From JAENVT01 sp963773085 (GTDB lineage Bacteria; Actinomycetota; Acidimicrobiia; Acidimicrobiales; Ilumatobacteraceae): a stretch of DNA of 64,000 bases. Location: positions 1 to 64,000 of the forward strand of contig CAVYZS010000006.1 of assembly GCA_963773085.1 (NCBI GenBank), in the 5' to 3' direction. Each line of letters begins with the position of its first letter. Positions within the stretch are counted from its first letter, which is position 1. Of this stretch, positions 17,578-27,694 are shown in pieces. The position numbers and the translations under genes are program-made. The notes beneath the pieces are model-generated. The model was not told the DNA's origin, made no database searches, and saw nothing but the letters and a program-made list of their open reading frames with translations.

Positions 17578-20500
17578 GTGCGCTACGGGGTCCTCGGAAC
17601 GATCGATGTCCAGAGCGAAATCGGACGGATCGATCTCGGCGGACCTCAACAGCGACGCCTGCTCGGCGTGCTCCTGACGTCGCCCGGACGCGTGTTCACG
17701 GTCGACAAGCTGATCGATGCGTTGTGGAGCGACGGGAGCGCGCCCGACGGAGCAAGCGCTGCGGTTCTCACGTACATGTCGAGACTTCGTTCACGAATCG
17801 GGACAACATTCATCGTGACCCGGGACGGCGGATATCTCTTTGACCTTGGATCCGCAACGGTCGACGCTTTGGAGTTCGAGGAGCTGATTCAACGCGCGAG
17901 GATCACTGATCCCGACACGGCGGTGGATCTCTTCAACAAAGCGCTGGCCCTGTGGAGGGGCCCGGCATTCGGGGAGTTCGCCACCGAGTGGTGGGCGATC
18001 GCCGCTGCGAGCCGACTCGAAGAACTTCGCGCCGTCGCCTCGGAAGAGCGCGCTGCAACGTTGATCGCGCTGGGGCAGAGCTCGCGTGCGGTTCCCGAGT
18101 TGGAGTCACTTCGGATCGAGCTACCCCTGCGCGAACGTGTCGCCCAGTTACTGATGCAAGCGCTCGACGAAGTCGGTCGCAAGGCTGAGGCTCTGAGAGT
18201 CTTCCACGCCTTTCGCGAGGAGCTGATCGAGACCACGGGGCTCGGCCCATCGCAGAGTTTGATCGAGCTGGAGAGGGCTATCGCGAGCGACGAGGGTCGT
18301 TCCAACGCCGTGGAAGGTCGACCGCTACGCGGGTACATCCTCCACGAGGTGATTGGTCGCGGTAGTCATGGGACCGTATATGCAGCTAAGCAGCCGGGAA
18401 CTGAACGAGACGTCGCGATCAAGGTCATCCGAGCCGAGTTCGCCGACTCGCCCGAATACGTACGTCGATTCGAGATCGAAGCGCAGCTGGTGGCGCGACT
18501 CGAGCATCCGCACATCGTGCCGCTCTACGACTACTGGCGCGAACCGGGCGGCGCGTACCTGGTCTTTCGATTGATGCGAGGTGGCACCGCGGAGGATTCG
18601 TTGGTGACCGGTGGACGCTGGTCGCTGGATCGTGTGGGCCGTCTGGTCGAGCAGGTTGGGAATGCGCTGGTCGCCGCTCACGCGGCGGGAATCGCTCACC
18701 GTGACATTCGCGGGGCCAACATCTTGCTCGACGATGCGGACAACATGTTCGTCAGCGACTTCGGAATCGCCGCGGAGCCAAGTGCGGAAGCGGACGATCT
18801 GGACATGCTTGCCGACGTCCGCGAATTCGCGTTGACCATCTGGGAGCTGATCGCTGGACACCCCCCAGAGACATCGAAGTGGAGTGGGTCAATGCCGACT
18901 CTCCTAGGTCGAGTACCCGACCTCCCTGCGTCGATCGATGCCGTCCTGAGCCGAGCAGTTGCCCGGCCACCCGACCATGCGTTCGAATCGATGGCCGAGT
19001 TCGTCCTTGCGTGGCGTGCCGCCATCAGTCGAGCGGGTGGCGTTGTGGGACCGGTAGGCACGACGCTCCATCGAACGACATCTGACCGTCGCCTTGCCGC
19101 CCGCCAACTCAGCGCTCACGCGCAGGCCGGCGTCAACCCGTACAGGGGCCTGCGCCCATTTGCGGAGGCCGACGCCCGCGACTTCTTCGGCCGTGGTTCA
19201 ATCTCCGCGGCCCTCTGCGATGCAGTCGATCGATCTGCTCTCGTTGCCTTGGTGGGACCGTCGGGTTCTGGCAAGACCTCGCTCGTCCACGCAGGGCTCG
19301 TACCAATCCTGCGTGAGCACGGAGATCGGCTGGTGACGTCGATGACACCAGGCCCGCGACCGCTCGACGCGCTTCACGCCGCACTGACTCTCGTCTCACG
19401 AATACCTCTCGATCCGCACGAGCCCGAGGCATCGATCCACGCCGTAGCTCGACAGTCCAAATCGGGATTGGTGCTCATCATCGATCAGTTCGAGGAATGC
19501 TGGACGCTGCCTGACGTGTCCGAGCGCGACCGATTCCTCGTCGCCGTTGCGGCACTCGCACCGGAAGCTGGCGACTCGCCGCTCTCGGTGGTGGTGACTT
19601 TGCGCGCAGACATGTACGACCGACCATTGCGACACCCAGCGATCGGATCGCTGATCGGTGCCGCGACGTTTCCTGTCACGCCGATGTCGGCGGCAGAGTT
19701 GGAAGACGCGGTGCTGCTCCCAGCGGCACGGGCACACGTCTCGTTCGAGGACGGCGTCGTTTCATCGATAGTGACCGAGACCGCGTCGAACCCGGCGAGC
19801 CTTCCGCTGCTGCAGTTCACGCTCTTCCAGCTCTTCGAACGGCGCGTCGATGGACGCATCACTGCCGCGGCCTACGAGGCGGTCGGTGGTGTCGCGGGGG
19901 CAATTGCGCGCCGCTGCCGACGACCTGTACGAGCGTTCGAGCGCCGAAGATCAAGAACAGATCCGATTGCTCTTCACTCGACTGGTCAACCCTGGGATCG
20001 GGACGCCTGACTCCCGACGGCGGACGATGGTCGGCGACCTGCCCCAACGATCGCGTGAGTTGGCTGACGAATTCGTCTCGGCGCGTCTACTTGTGCGCGA
20101 TCACGACCGCGTCACGCGTGAACCAACTATCGAAGTTGCCCACGAGGCGATCCTCACGAGGTGGAACCGGCTCCGCGGCTGGATTGACGACGACCGCCGG
20201 TGGTTGAGCCAACTTCACCATCTGAGCGGCGCGGCTCGAGTGTGGGACCAGACTGATCGGCCAGCCGCAGAGCTGTACCGAGGTTCGCGTTTGGAGAGCG
20301 CGTTGGAGGCCCTTCCCCAAAGGCGTGAACAGCTCACCGCAACAGAGATCGACTTCATCGAATCAGGGAAACGGGCGCGTGACGCGGAGTTGGAAGCGCA
20401 ACGACGTTCGACCCGACGGTTGCGACGTTTGTTGATCGGAGTAGCGCTCCTTCTTGTGGTGGCCACGGTTTCGGCGGCGATCGCCATCGCCCAGCGGCGG

Positions 20501-22678
20501 ACGGCGGATCGCACGACCCGCGAGGCGCGCATCAGTGCACTCGTCGGCGACATCAATTCGATTCGGTCGACGCAGCGGGACGCAGCAGCACTGCTCGCGA
20601 TCGAGGCGTTCCGGTTGGCTGACACTCCCGCAACTCGATCTGCGTTGCTGTCGACGTTCACGTCATCGCCCGGATTCTTGGACTCACATCATCTCGGCGA
20701 CGATCTGGCGTTCTTCGCGGGCACGGTCGTGCCGAGCGACGGCCGGGCCTTCGTGATCGACTCGGAAAATCTTGTGCACCCGTACGACCCAGCCTCGGGC
20801 GGACTCGGCGATGCATTCGAGCGCGCCTTGCCGGCCGTCGCAATCGACAACTTCACTGGCGCAGGGAACCATCCTGGCCTGGCAACGACCTCCGCCCTGG
20901 TGCCGAGCCCCGACGGAAACCTGCTTGCCCAGGTGTTTGGCGCCATCGATCTCCGCGGCAGAGCAACGACCTCGATTGCGATGCTCGATGTGGCTACTCG
21001 CCGGCCGGTCGGCCCGCTGATCCACGCCGATTTGTCGGCGGGCAGCTTCGCCTTCAGTCCCGACCAACGAGAACTCATCGTGAGCGGCGGCGCGGATGGG
21101 ACCGCGGTGGCGTTCGACATCGCAACGGGCGCTGAGCTGGCCCGACTGCCGGGCACGCCGCCCGAGGAACCGCTTGCCAGCCAGATCTGGCAAACAGCGG
21201 GTCTCGCGTTCATCGACCCGGACCACCTCGCCGTCGGATCGGTCGTCGATACGATCCGAATCGTCGATCCCCGCACTCTGGAGCCGATCGGCGATCCCAT
21301 CGTCGTTCCGCAGAACAGCACAAGAGCACTGTTTGCGCTGGACGGCGGGGCGACTCTGCTCGGAGCTGGCCGCAACAGCGACGTGCGGGTCGATGTTGCG
21401 ACTGGCAAAGTGGTGTGGGCGCTGAACAGCGAGCAGATCCCTGTCGCCGGTTGCTCCGGCGTGACCGTCGTCCCCGAGCGGTCGCACTTCTATTGCAGCG
21501 ACGCCTTCGGACGTCTCGAAGAACGGAGTCTTCGTGACGGCTCGCGAATTCGCCAGCTCGATGCACAGAATGGCGCAGCGACAAGCCTGTGGCCGACGCG
21601 GCAGGGTACGGAGTTGGTGGCCTTCGGGAGCAGCGAGCGGGTCGTCTCACGTTGGCGCCTCGACGGCAGCGGTCCCATCACCCAACGAGTGGCTCCGGGG
21701 TTGGCGGGCTTGCGATACAGCCCGAACGGCGAGCTGCTGATCGGCCGATTGCCCTCCGGCAGTTCGTTCAACGACTCGGTGCCTGACGAATACGTGCTTA
21801 TCGATTCGTCGACCGGTCGAATCGAGGAGCGCCTGGGAACGTTTAACTTTCCGTTCTGGGACACCGACGAAGCACTCGGCGGAGTCATCAACAGTCCAGA
21901 TGGCCTCCGCCTGGCCACCTACCGGCTCGCCACTCACGAAGTAGTTCCTGGCGACTTCGTCTTCACCCGGGAGATCTCCCACAACGTCAACAATCCCGGC
22001 GATCCACGAGCGTGGATTGCACTCCCGAACGGCGACGACACATGGGACATTTGGACGTTCGAACGTCCGTCAGGTCGCCGTCTTGACTCGACTGTGTCCG
22101 TCAAATCCCTCGTCTCACTGAGCGGCAGTCCCGACGGGAAGCGGTTTGCGGTCGCCACGACCTCGGGTGTGAAGGTCTTTGATGTCGACACCGGCGGCGA
22201 AGTGTCGAGCATCGACGATCGGCCGGACCTGCGCGGTGTCTATTTCGTCACCAACGATCTCATCGCGATCAGTTCTCTCGGCGGCGAGTTGACGTTCCAC
22301 GATGTCGGCACGCTCGCAACGATTCGAACGCTGAACGGCAGCCGCGGCTTCGTTCAGGACGTGCAACCCACAGGGGACGGTTCACTCATCGCTGCCGACG
22401 GGGGGGATCGGAGCGTCCAACTGATCGACGTGGCCAGCGGGACGACTATCGGAGGATCGATCACCATTGCGGACAACGAATGGAATGGATTCGCGTTCCA
22501 GCCGCAGGGCCGGGAGCTAGCCGTGGGTGGTGGGTCGAAAGACGGCATTGCGATCTGGGACCTCGATCCGAAGCACTGGATCGAAGCTGCTTGTCGCCTC
22601 GCGGGTCGCGACCTCACCAAGGCCGAATGGGACACTTACCTCGCGAAACTCGGCAACTACCACGCAACCTGCGCCTGA
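17578..22678 (+). CDS. SARP-Ser/Thr kinase-nSTAND-WD40-like regulator (one frameshift)
   Basis: This is a 1,699-residue single chain. Residues 1-90 form the winged-helix DNA-binding domain of SARP/AfsR regulators and about 93-245 the BTAD helical domain. A complete protein kinase spans about 251-500 (GRGSHGTVY, AIKVIR, HRDIRGANI, SDFGIA). An nSTAND NTPase follows with Walker A GPSGSGKTS near 560 and LVLIIDQFEECW. A membrane helix lies near 950 and divergent propeller repeats run to the C-terminus. GTG 17578 is preceded by GGGAGGTC. One extra base near 19915 breaks the frame between GGVAGAIA and AADDLYERSSAEDQ. The design fits a membrane-anchored sensor that phosphorylates partners and controls transcription directly; the signal is unknown. 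Confidence 0.9.
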
Positions 22679-22700
22679 TTTCGCTCGTGGTATTTCCGGT

Positions 22701-23792
22701 TTACGTCGGCATTGGTTTGAAGATGAACGACTCGATGATCGGCATGGCCACGGCGGCGAGTTCGTCATAGCGGTGCTCCAGGTTGTCGTCGATGAAGGCC
22801 GCGACGGTGCGTTGCGGGGCGATGTCGATCAGTACGACGCGCATCTGTTGGTCTCCGAACACTCCGAAGTTAAACGGGTCGGGCTTCGAGGTGCGTGAGG
22901 CAATGAGGCTGACGAAGCCTTGGCACGTGGTGGCGTTCGGAGCGATGTGCACGTCAACCACTTCGGCTGGGAGCCCGTTGACGTCGATGGTCGTATGCGT
23001 GGCGATGACGCTCGGCAGGCTCGCCATCCAGGCGGCGATGTCCGCGGCTCTTGTGCCGATGGTGCTGTCCGACTGGTCGGAGCAGTCTTGTTTGGCGGCG
23101 GCGACGTCAGCCCACGCACTGATGCCGTAGAAGGACTCCTTGTGGTTGGTGTAGTCGGTGGCGCGTCGCAGGAACAGGGCTGCTTGGGTGTCGTTGGCGA
23201 TCGCCCATCCGTCGGGGACCGTGAAGGTCACTTGGCCGTACGTGAACTGTCCGAAGGGGTTGAAGCGGTTGGTCGAGTACGTGCCGGCTTCCACCACTCC
23301 GAGGCAGTCTCTTCCGTGGTCGTTGCACGCGGTGTGATCCCATGCGCCGGTGATGGTCTGGGCGCGCAAGTCACAGACGTCGTCGAGCGCCGTCAAGGTC
23401 AATGTCGTGCCGCCCGGGGAGAGCGCCCAGCGATAGTGGCCGACGTCACCGGCGCTGCACGACTCGGTGTCGGTCGAGAGCGTGAGCCGGAAGGTGTTCG
23501 CTGCTTCGGCTGTGATCTTCGAGTCGAAGGCCTTCGGGTTGTCGTCGATGCCGGTGTTGTACACGAGGTACTGGCCGTCGATCTCGACGAACGCCGCCTT
23601 CGTACCGGTGCCGAGTGTGCCGAGCGGTCGTGGAGCGCCGACCCAGCGGTCGACAAGTGTGGTGGGCAGCGAGACAGTCGTGGACGTCGCTGGTGCGGGG
23701 GTGGACGCCGTGGATTCATCGCTGGAGCAACCGGCCACAGCTCCGGCCACCGCGAGGCCGGCTAGCCATGTGAGCGACCGTCGATGATTCAT
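22701..23792 (-). CDS. Lipoprotein paralogous to the neighbouring anti-sigma ectodomain
   Basis: This is a 363-residue lipoprotein: MNHRRSLTWLAGLAVAG, lipobox AVAGCSS, a short linker, then a large extracellular domain. Line by line it matches residues about 105-420 of the next protein upstream: DRWVGAP, AAFVEI, CSAGDVGHYRWALSPGG, TLTLTALDD, DCLGVVEAG, PDGWAIANDT, LFLRRATDY. Conserved Cys suggest disulfides. I do not recognise the domain as a named family. It sits 58 bp downstream of the anti-sigma gene, in line, and may be a ligand-binding co-sensor or a target of that sigma factor. Confidence 0.75.
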   Translation of the reverse strand: MNHRRSLTWLAGLAVAGAVAGCSSDESTASTPAPATSTTVSLPTTLVDRWVGAPRPLGTLGTGTKAAFVEIDGQYLVYNTGIDDNPKAFDSKITAEAANTFRLTLSTDTESCSAGDVGHYRWALSPGGTTLTLTALDDVCDLRAQTITGAWDHTACNDHGRDCLGVVEAGTYSTNRFNPFGQFTYGQVTFTVPDGWAIANDTQAALFLRRATDYTNHKESFYGISAWADVAAAKQDCSDQSDSTIGTRAADIAAWMASLPSVIATHTTIDVNGLPAEVVDVHIAPNATTCQGFVSLIASRTSKPDPFNFGVFGDQQMRVVLIDIAPQRTVAAFIDDNLEHRYDELAAVAMPIIESFIFKPMPT

Positions 23793-23850
23793 GTGGTTGC
23801 TCCCTTTGTGCATTGGTTCGTACAGCGAACACCGGATGGCGGCGAGTGGT

Positions 23851-25119
23851 TCAGCGGGTTGCCGGGTTGGGAGAGAAGGTGAAGGACTCGACGATCGGTG
23901 TGGCTTCTGCCAGCAGTTCGTCGAAGCGCGACGGTGTCGACCGATCATGGATGACCACTGCGACGGTGTGCCCGCCGTCGAGATCGACGAGCAGGACACG
24001 TGCTCGTTCGCCGAGGCGCAGGCTCGCCCGCCATGTGGCCGGCACGCCGGTGCGTGAAGTGAGCAGACCGACGCCCGGCGCTGCCCCGTCGTTCGTGCAG
24101 GTGTGCGCCTGGTCGGGCGCCACTTCGACATCGATGACCTCGGCGCGCCGACTGCCGATCGTCGCTGTTGTGCGACTGGAGATCAGGCCGGGGTTGGCGG
24201 CAAATTGGGCCGCGATTTCGGCGCTGGTCGTGTCCGCTGCAGTGTCGGGTTGTGTCGAGCAGTCTGATGCAACGGCGGCGGCGACGTCGGCCCACACGTC
24301 GATGCCTTGGGTCCCTCCGCTGCCGTCCTCGGAGATGTCCGCGTACTCGTTGGCGTGGCGCAGGAACAGGTTGGATTGCGTGTCGGCGCTGACCGCCCAA
24401 CCGCTCGGGAGGGTGTAGACCAATTCGCCATAGCTGAATGTATCGAACGGGTCGAAGGTGACCGAGGCGTGCTGGCCGGCGTCGACCGGACCGAGGCAGT
24501 CCGAGGTGGGCAGCTTGCACGCCGTGTGCGTCCATTGCCCGGCCAACGACTGCGCTCGTGGGGCGCACTCGTCGTCGATGGCGGTCAATGTCAAGGTTGC
24601 GCCGGATGCGGACAGAGCCCAGCGATAGTGACCGACCGCGCCCTGGTTGCATCCCCCTCCCTGTGCCGACATCACCAGTCGGATCACGTCAGACGTCTCT
24701 GCGGACCACTCCGAATCCCACGCACCCGGTGAATCGGTTTTCCCCGGGCGATACACGACGACGTCGCTGGCGATGTCGACGAATGCCGCCGACGTAGCGC
24801 CGGTGACGGGGGCGCCGACCCATCGGTCGATCAGGGCTTGTGCGACCTTTTCTGGTGGGGTGACCAGCGACGGTTCTCTGTGCCGGGTGACGGCGATCAG
24901 GCCGATCACTACCAGGACTGCGGCGGCAACCGTTGGTACGAGGCGCCAGGTCCCGCGGCGCGTCAACGGCTTCGAAGTGTGGAGCATCACAGTCGTTGGC
25001 GGATCGGTGTCGACGGCGCGAGACAGCCGATCGGCGAGCCTCGACGCCACATCGCCCTGGTACGCGGGCTCGTCCCACGGCCCGGCTCGCAACACTGTCT
25101 CGATTCGTTGCTCGTCCAT
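23851..25119 (-). CDS. Anti-sigma factor with large extracellular domain
   Basis: A 422-residue protein. The N-terminal cytoplasmic part (MDEQRIETVLRAGPWDEPAY) is in the position of an anti-sigma domain. One transmembrane helix (about 60-80, VPTVAAAVLVVIGLIAVT) and an extracellular domain of about 330 residues, paralogous to the adjacent lipoprotein, follow. Its ATG overlaps the stop of the ECF sigma gene, the classic coupled sigma/anti-sigma layout. There is no HCC zinc motif, so sigma binding is inferred from context. Ligand sensing outside the cell would release the sigma factor. Confidence 0.75.
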   Translation of the reverse strand: MDEQRIETVLRAGPWDEPAYQGDVASRLADRLSRAVDTDPPTTVMLHTSKPLTRRGTWRLVPTVAAAVLVVIGLIAVTRHREPSLVTPPEKVAQALIDRWVGAPVTGATSAAFVDIASDVVVYRPGKTDSPGAWDSEWSAETSDVIRLVMSAQGGGCNQGAVGHYRWALSASGATLTLTAIDDECAPRAQSLAGQWTHTACKLPTSDCLGPVDAGQHASVTFDPFDTFSYGELVYTLPSGWAVSADTQSNLFLRHANEYADISEDGSGGTQGIDVWADVAAAVASDCSTQPDTAADTTSAEIAAQFAANPGLISSRTTATIGSRRAEVIDVEVAPDQAHTCTNDGAAPGVGLLTSRTGVPATWRASLRLGERARVLLVDLDGGHTVAVVIHDRSTPSRFDELLAEATPIVESFTFSPNPATR

Positions 25120-25649
25120 CACAACACCACTTCCGCGTTGAGTGTGCGGCGCAGGCTGGCCAGGGCTTGCGTCGAGTGACTTCGCGCTGCACTGGCCGTG
25201 ATTCCCATCGTTGCCGCGACCGCGTCGAAGCTCAGGTCTGCTCGGAACCGCAGGTACAGCACAGCACGCTGTCGCTCCGGAAGGCGGTCGACCGCCGACC
25301 AGACGAGACGCCGTTCGAGCCCCTCGGCGGGGTCGGTGTCGACGGCCGAGCGCGACTCGAGTCGCGAGGCGAGCCTGTGGATGCGGGCGAAACGACGATG
25401 TTCGTCCATCGCCAGCCGGTACGCGGTGTGGAACACCCACGCTTTCGCGTCGACGATCTGCTGGCCACCAACCAACACGTCGAACAACCGCACCAGTGAC
25501 TCCTGGACGATGTCGGCCGCCGCGGAGTCGCCGATCCCGAGACGACGCACGAACCCGAACAGCACCTGGCCGTGCATCCGCTCGAGGCCGACGACGACAT
25601 CGGTGCTGTACTCGCGCGTACCGACAGGAGTCGGTGAGTCGTCACCCAT
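25119..25649 (-). CDS. ECF sigma factor (SigE/RpoE type)
   Basis: This sigma-70 family ECF protein is about 176 residues long. Region 2 carries VLFGFVRRLGIGDSAAADIV, QESLVRLFDVLVGG and AWVFHTAYRLAMDEHRR. Region 4 carries VDRLPERQRAVLYLRF and DLSFDAVAATMGITASAARS. It directs RNA polymerase to stress or surface promoters. I chose ATG 25649 (MGDDSPTPVGTREYS); a GTG 42 bp upstream is possible. Translational coupling to the anti-sigma is shown by the overlapping stop/start. Confidence 0.9.
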   Translation of the reverse strand: MGDDSPTPVGTREYSTDVVVGLERMHGQVLFGFVRRLGIGDSAAADIVQESLVRLFDVLVGGQQIVDAKAWVFHTAYRLAMDEHRRFARIHRLASRLESRSAVDTDPAEGLERRLVWSAVDRLPERQRAVLYLRFRADLSFDAVAATMGITASAARSHSTQALASLRRTLNAEVVL

Positions 25650-25828
25650 CACGACCCCGAGCGGCGCGACAACAAGTCGGTGCATCACCAAGCTGACGCA
25701 CCAGGGCGCCGAAACGCTCAGGCAAGCCCGACATCCCCCCGAGCCTATGACGATCCCGCGACATGCCTGAGCGTTTCGCGACCCGAGGGCGTCGGCGCAA
25801 CAGCAGTCCGCGAGACAAGGAGATCACG

Positions 25829-26882
25829 ATGGAATTGGCAACCGCTCAGAAAAGGCGAGGTGCAGCACTTGCGTTGTTCGCCGTGCTCCTACTTGCCACC
25901 AGCGTGATCGCACCACACCCGGTATCAGCGACACCGGCCGGCGTGAACGGGCGGATCAGTTTCATGCGTCACGATGCCAACGGCTTCTGGCAGGTATGGA
26001 CAGCGAACCCCGACCTGTCGGCCTCCCACCAGATCACCGCAGGAGCGTACGACAGCGGGTGGCCAGTCTGGTCGCCCGATGGTACCCAACTGGTGTTCAA
26101 CAGCACTCGTGACGACACCCAGGGCACCGGTGCGATCAGTGACATCTTCGTGATCAACGCCGACGGATCCGGCGTCACCAAGTTGACGAACTCGATCGGC
26201 TGGAGCCAGGAACCGGCCTGGTCGCCGAACGGCGACTTGATCGGTTTCCAGAGCGACATGGGGGCGTGGCCCGATCTCCAGGGCGTCTACGTGATCCACC
26301 CGGACGGCACCGGCCTGCGTCGTGTGACATCGCTTCCTGTTGGCACCCGCCGGTCGTACTACCACGGCGGACCCCGGTTCTCGCCGGACGGTCGCAGCCT
26401 GGAGTATCTGGTGATCCGCCTCGGAAGGGACACTCCCAGCGGATACGTCGGCGAGCTCAGCGCCCTCTATGTCGTTGGCATCGACGGGTCGAATCCCCAT
26501 CGGATCACACCATGGGAACTCAAAGCAGGCGACGCCGACTGGTCGCCCGACGGCAAGCACATCGTCTTCGAGGCCAACCCGGCACGTCTCGGCGGCGGGT
26601 CCACCGTGATGGTCGTCGACGCCGACGGGCGCCACCTGCACTCGCTGACGCACGACGCTGGCATCACCGGCGTCGGTCCATCGACACGAACCGAAGAGAG
26701 CTTGGATCCGGTGTGGTCACCCGACGGCACCACGATCATGTTCAGCCACGTCGTCGAGCAACAGCGACGGATTCCAATGGGGTTTGCAGCTCATCTCTCC
26801 GAACGGCACCCACCAACACTGGGCGTCGGAGATTCGTAACATCGAACACCAGGCCGACTGGGGGATCGCTCCGCTGCAATGA
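25829..26882 (+). CDS. TolB-like beta-propeller secreted protein (late frameshift)
   Basis: This is an exported six-bladed propeller of about 350 residues. A signal peptide (LALFAVLLLATSVIAPHPVSA) precedes PD40/WD40-like blades with the signature WSPDGTQLVF, WSPNGDLIGF, FSPDGRSLEY and WSPDGKHIVF. An AAGGAGATC ribosome site supports ATG 25829. One extra base near 26785 ends the frame early; the neighbouring frame continues LQLISPNGTHQHWASEIRN to a natural stop. Proteins of this type bind other proteins or glycans in the envelope; no partner is visible. It diverges from the sigma/anti-sigma genes. Confidence 0.8.
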
Positions 26883-27101
26883 CCATCTGGCGCACCACGA
26901 CTCTTCGAAGACACACAACAACTGGGTCGTTGTGCCGCCAACGCAACGCTGCTCCCACTTCGCTGAGGTCCTGGCCGCCATATGCGCCTGACCTGCGTGC
27001 GCCTCGGTCGTCGACGAGCACTTGATATCGCTTCTCAAGGCGCCTACCCGATGTGAAGTCGCCGAATCGAATGGGTTCATGGGCGTCGTGTTGGGAAGGG
27101 T

Positions 27102-27506
27102 TCAGACGTGGAGGAATTGGACTGGAGGAAGGTTCGGCGCGGTAACCAATCGCATGTCACTCGTCAGAAGCGGAGCGTCGAGGCGTCGGGCGAGCGCGAC
27201 GTAGCAGGCGTCGGTGAACGTGATGTTGTGGCGCATTGTCCACGCGTCTGTGGCGAGGCCGCTTACGGTGGCTCGTCTCAGGCGCCAACCGGCGAGTCGC
27301 TGGAAGGCTGCAGCTACGTCCGCAGGTGAGAGTGTGGAACGGAGTTCCCACCGTCGGAGAACGGAAATCACCTCGGCGTCGAAGAGGCCGTCAGGAACCC
27401 AGGGAACCGCGTGGGGCGGCAGCAGGAGTTGAAGCTGGGCGCCGGTGGTTGTTCGTGTGACCATCTCGACAGCGGCCGAGGCGTCAATGACGACGTCGGT
27501 CGTCAC
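27102..27506 (-). CDS. VapC-like PIN-domain toxin
   Basis: This is a 134-residue PIN ribonuclease with VVIDASAAVEM, the conserved Glu in LFDAEVISVLRRW, Asp in TFTDACYVALAR and LLTSDMRLVTAP. It is similar in order and end (LVTAPNLPP) to the toxin at 3.1 kb (LVNAPGINCP), so the two are distant paralogues. It overlaps the upstream antitoxin by 4 bp. A single intact frame, close to the integrase, consistent with an island-maintenance module. Confidence 0.9.
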   Translation of the reverse strand: MTTDVVIDASAAVEMVTRTTTGAQLQLLLPPHAVPWVPDGLFDAEVISVLRRWELRSTLSPADVAAAFQRLAGWRLRRATVSGLATDAWTMRHNITFTDACYVALARRLDAPLLTSDMRLVTAPNLPPVQFLHV

Positions 27507-27691
27507 ACGTCATCGTCGGCGTACGCGCGGCGCAGCTCATCGGCAGCGCTGACCGAAAGGTCAACCGTCGGCAGGGAGTCGAGGTCGGACAGCCAAGCCT
27601 CGAACCGAGCCGCGATCTCGTCCTCGGTCAGGCCATCCGCGACGACGTCGACGACCGGGTCGCGAGGGAGGTCACTTGCTATGCGGGCCAC
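27503..27691 (-). CDS. VapB-like antitoxin
   Basis: A 62-residue acidic protein (MARIASDLPRDPVVDVVADG, then EAWLSDLDSLPTVDL and AADELRRAYADDDV) immediately upstream of and overlapping the PIN toxin. Its size, charge and position are those of a VapB-type antitoxin. A clear ribbon-helix-helix is not obvious, so the assignment rests on gene order. Confidence 0.7.
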   Translation of the reverse strand: MARIASDLPRDPVVDVVADGLTEDEIAARFEAWLSDLDSLPTVDLSVSAADELRRAYADDDV

Positions 27692-27694
27692 AGG

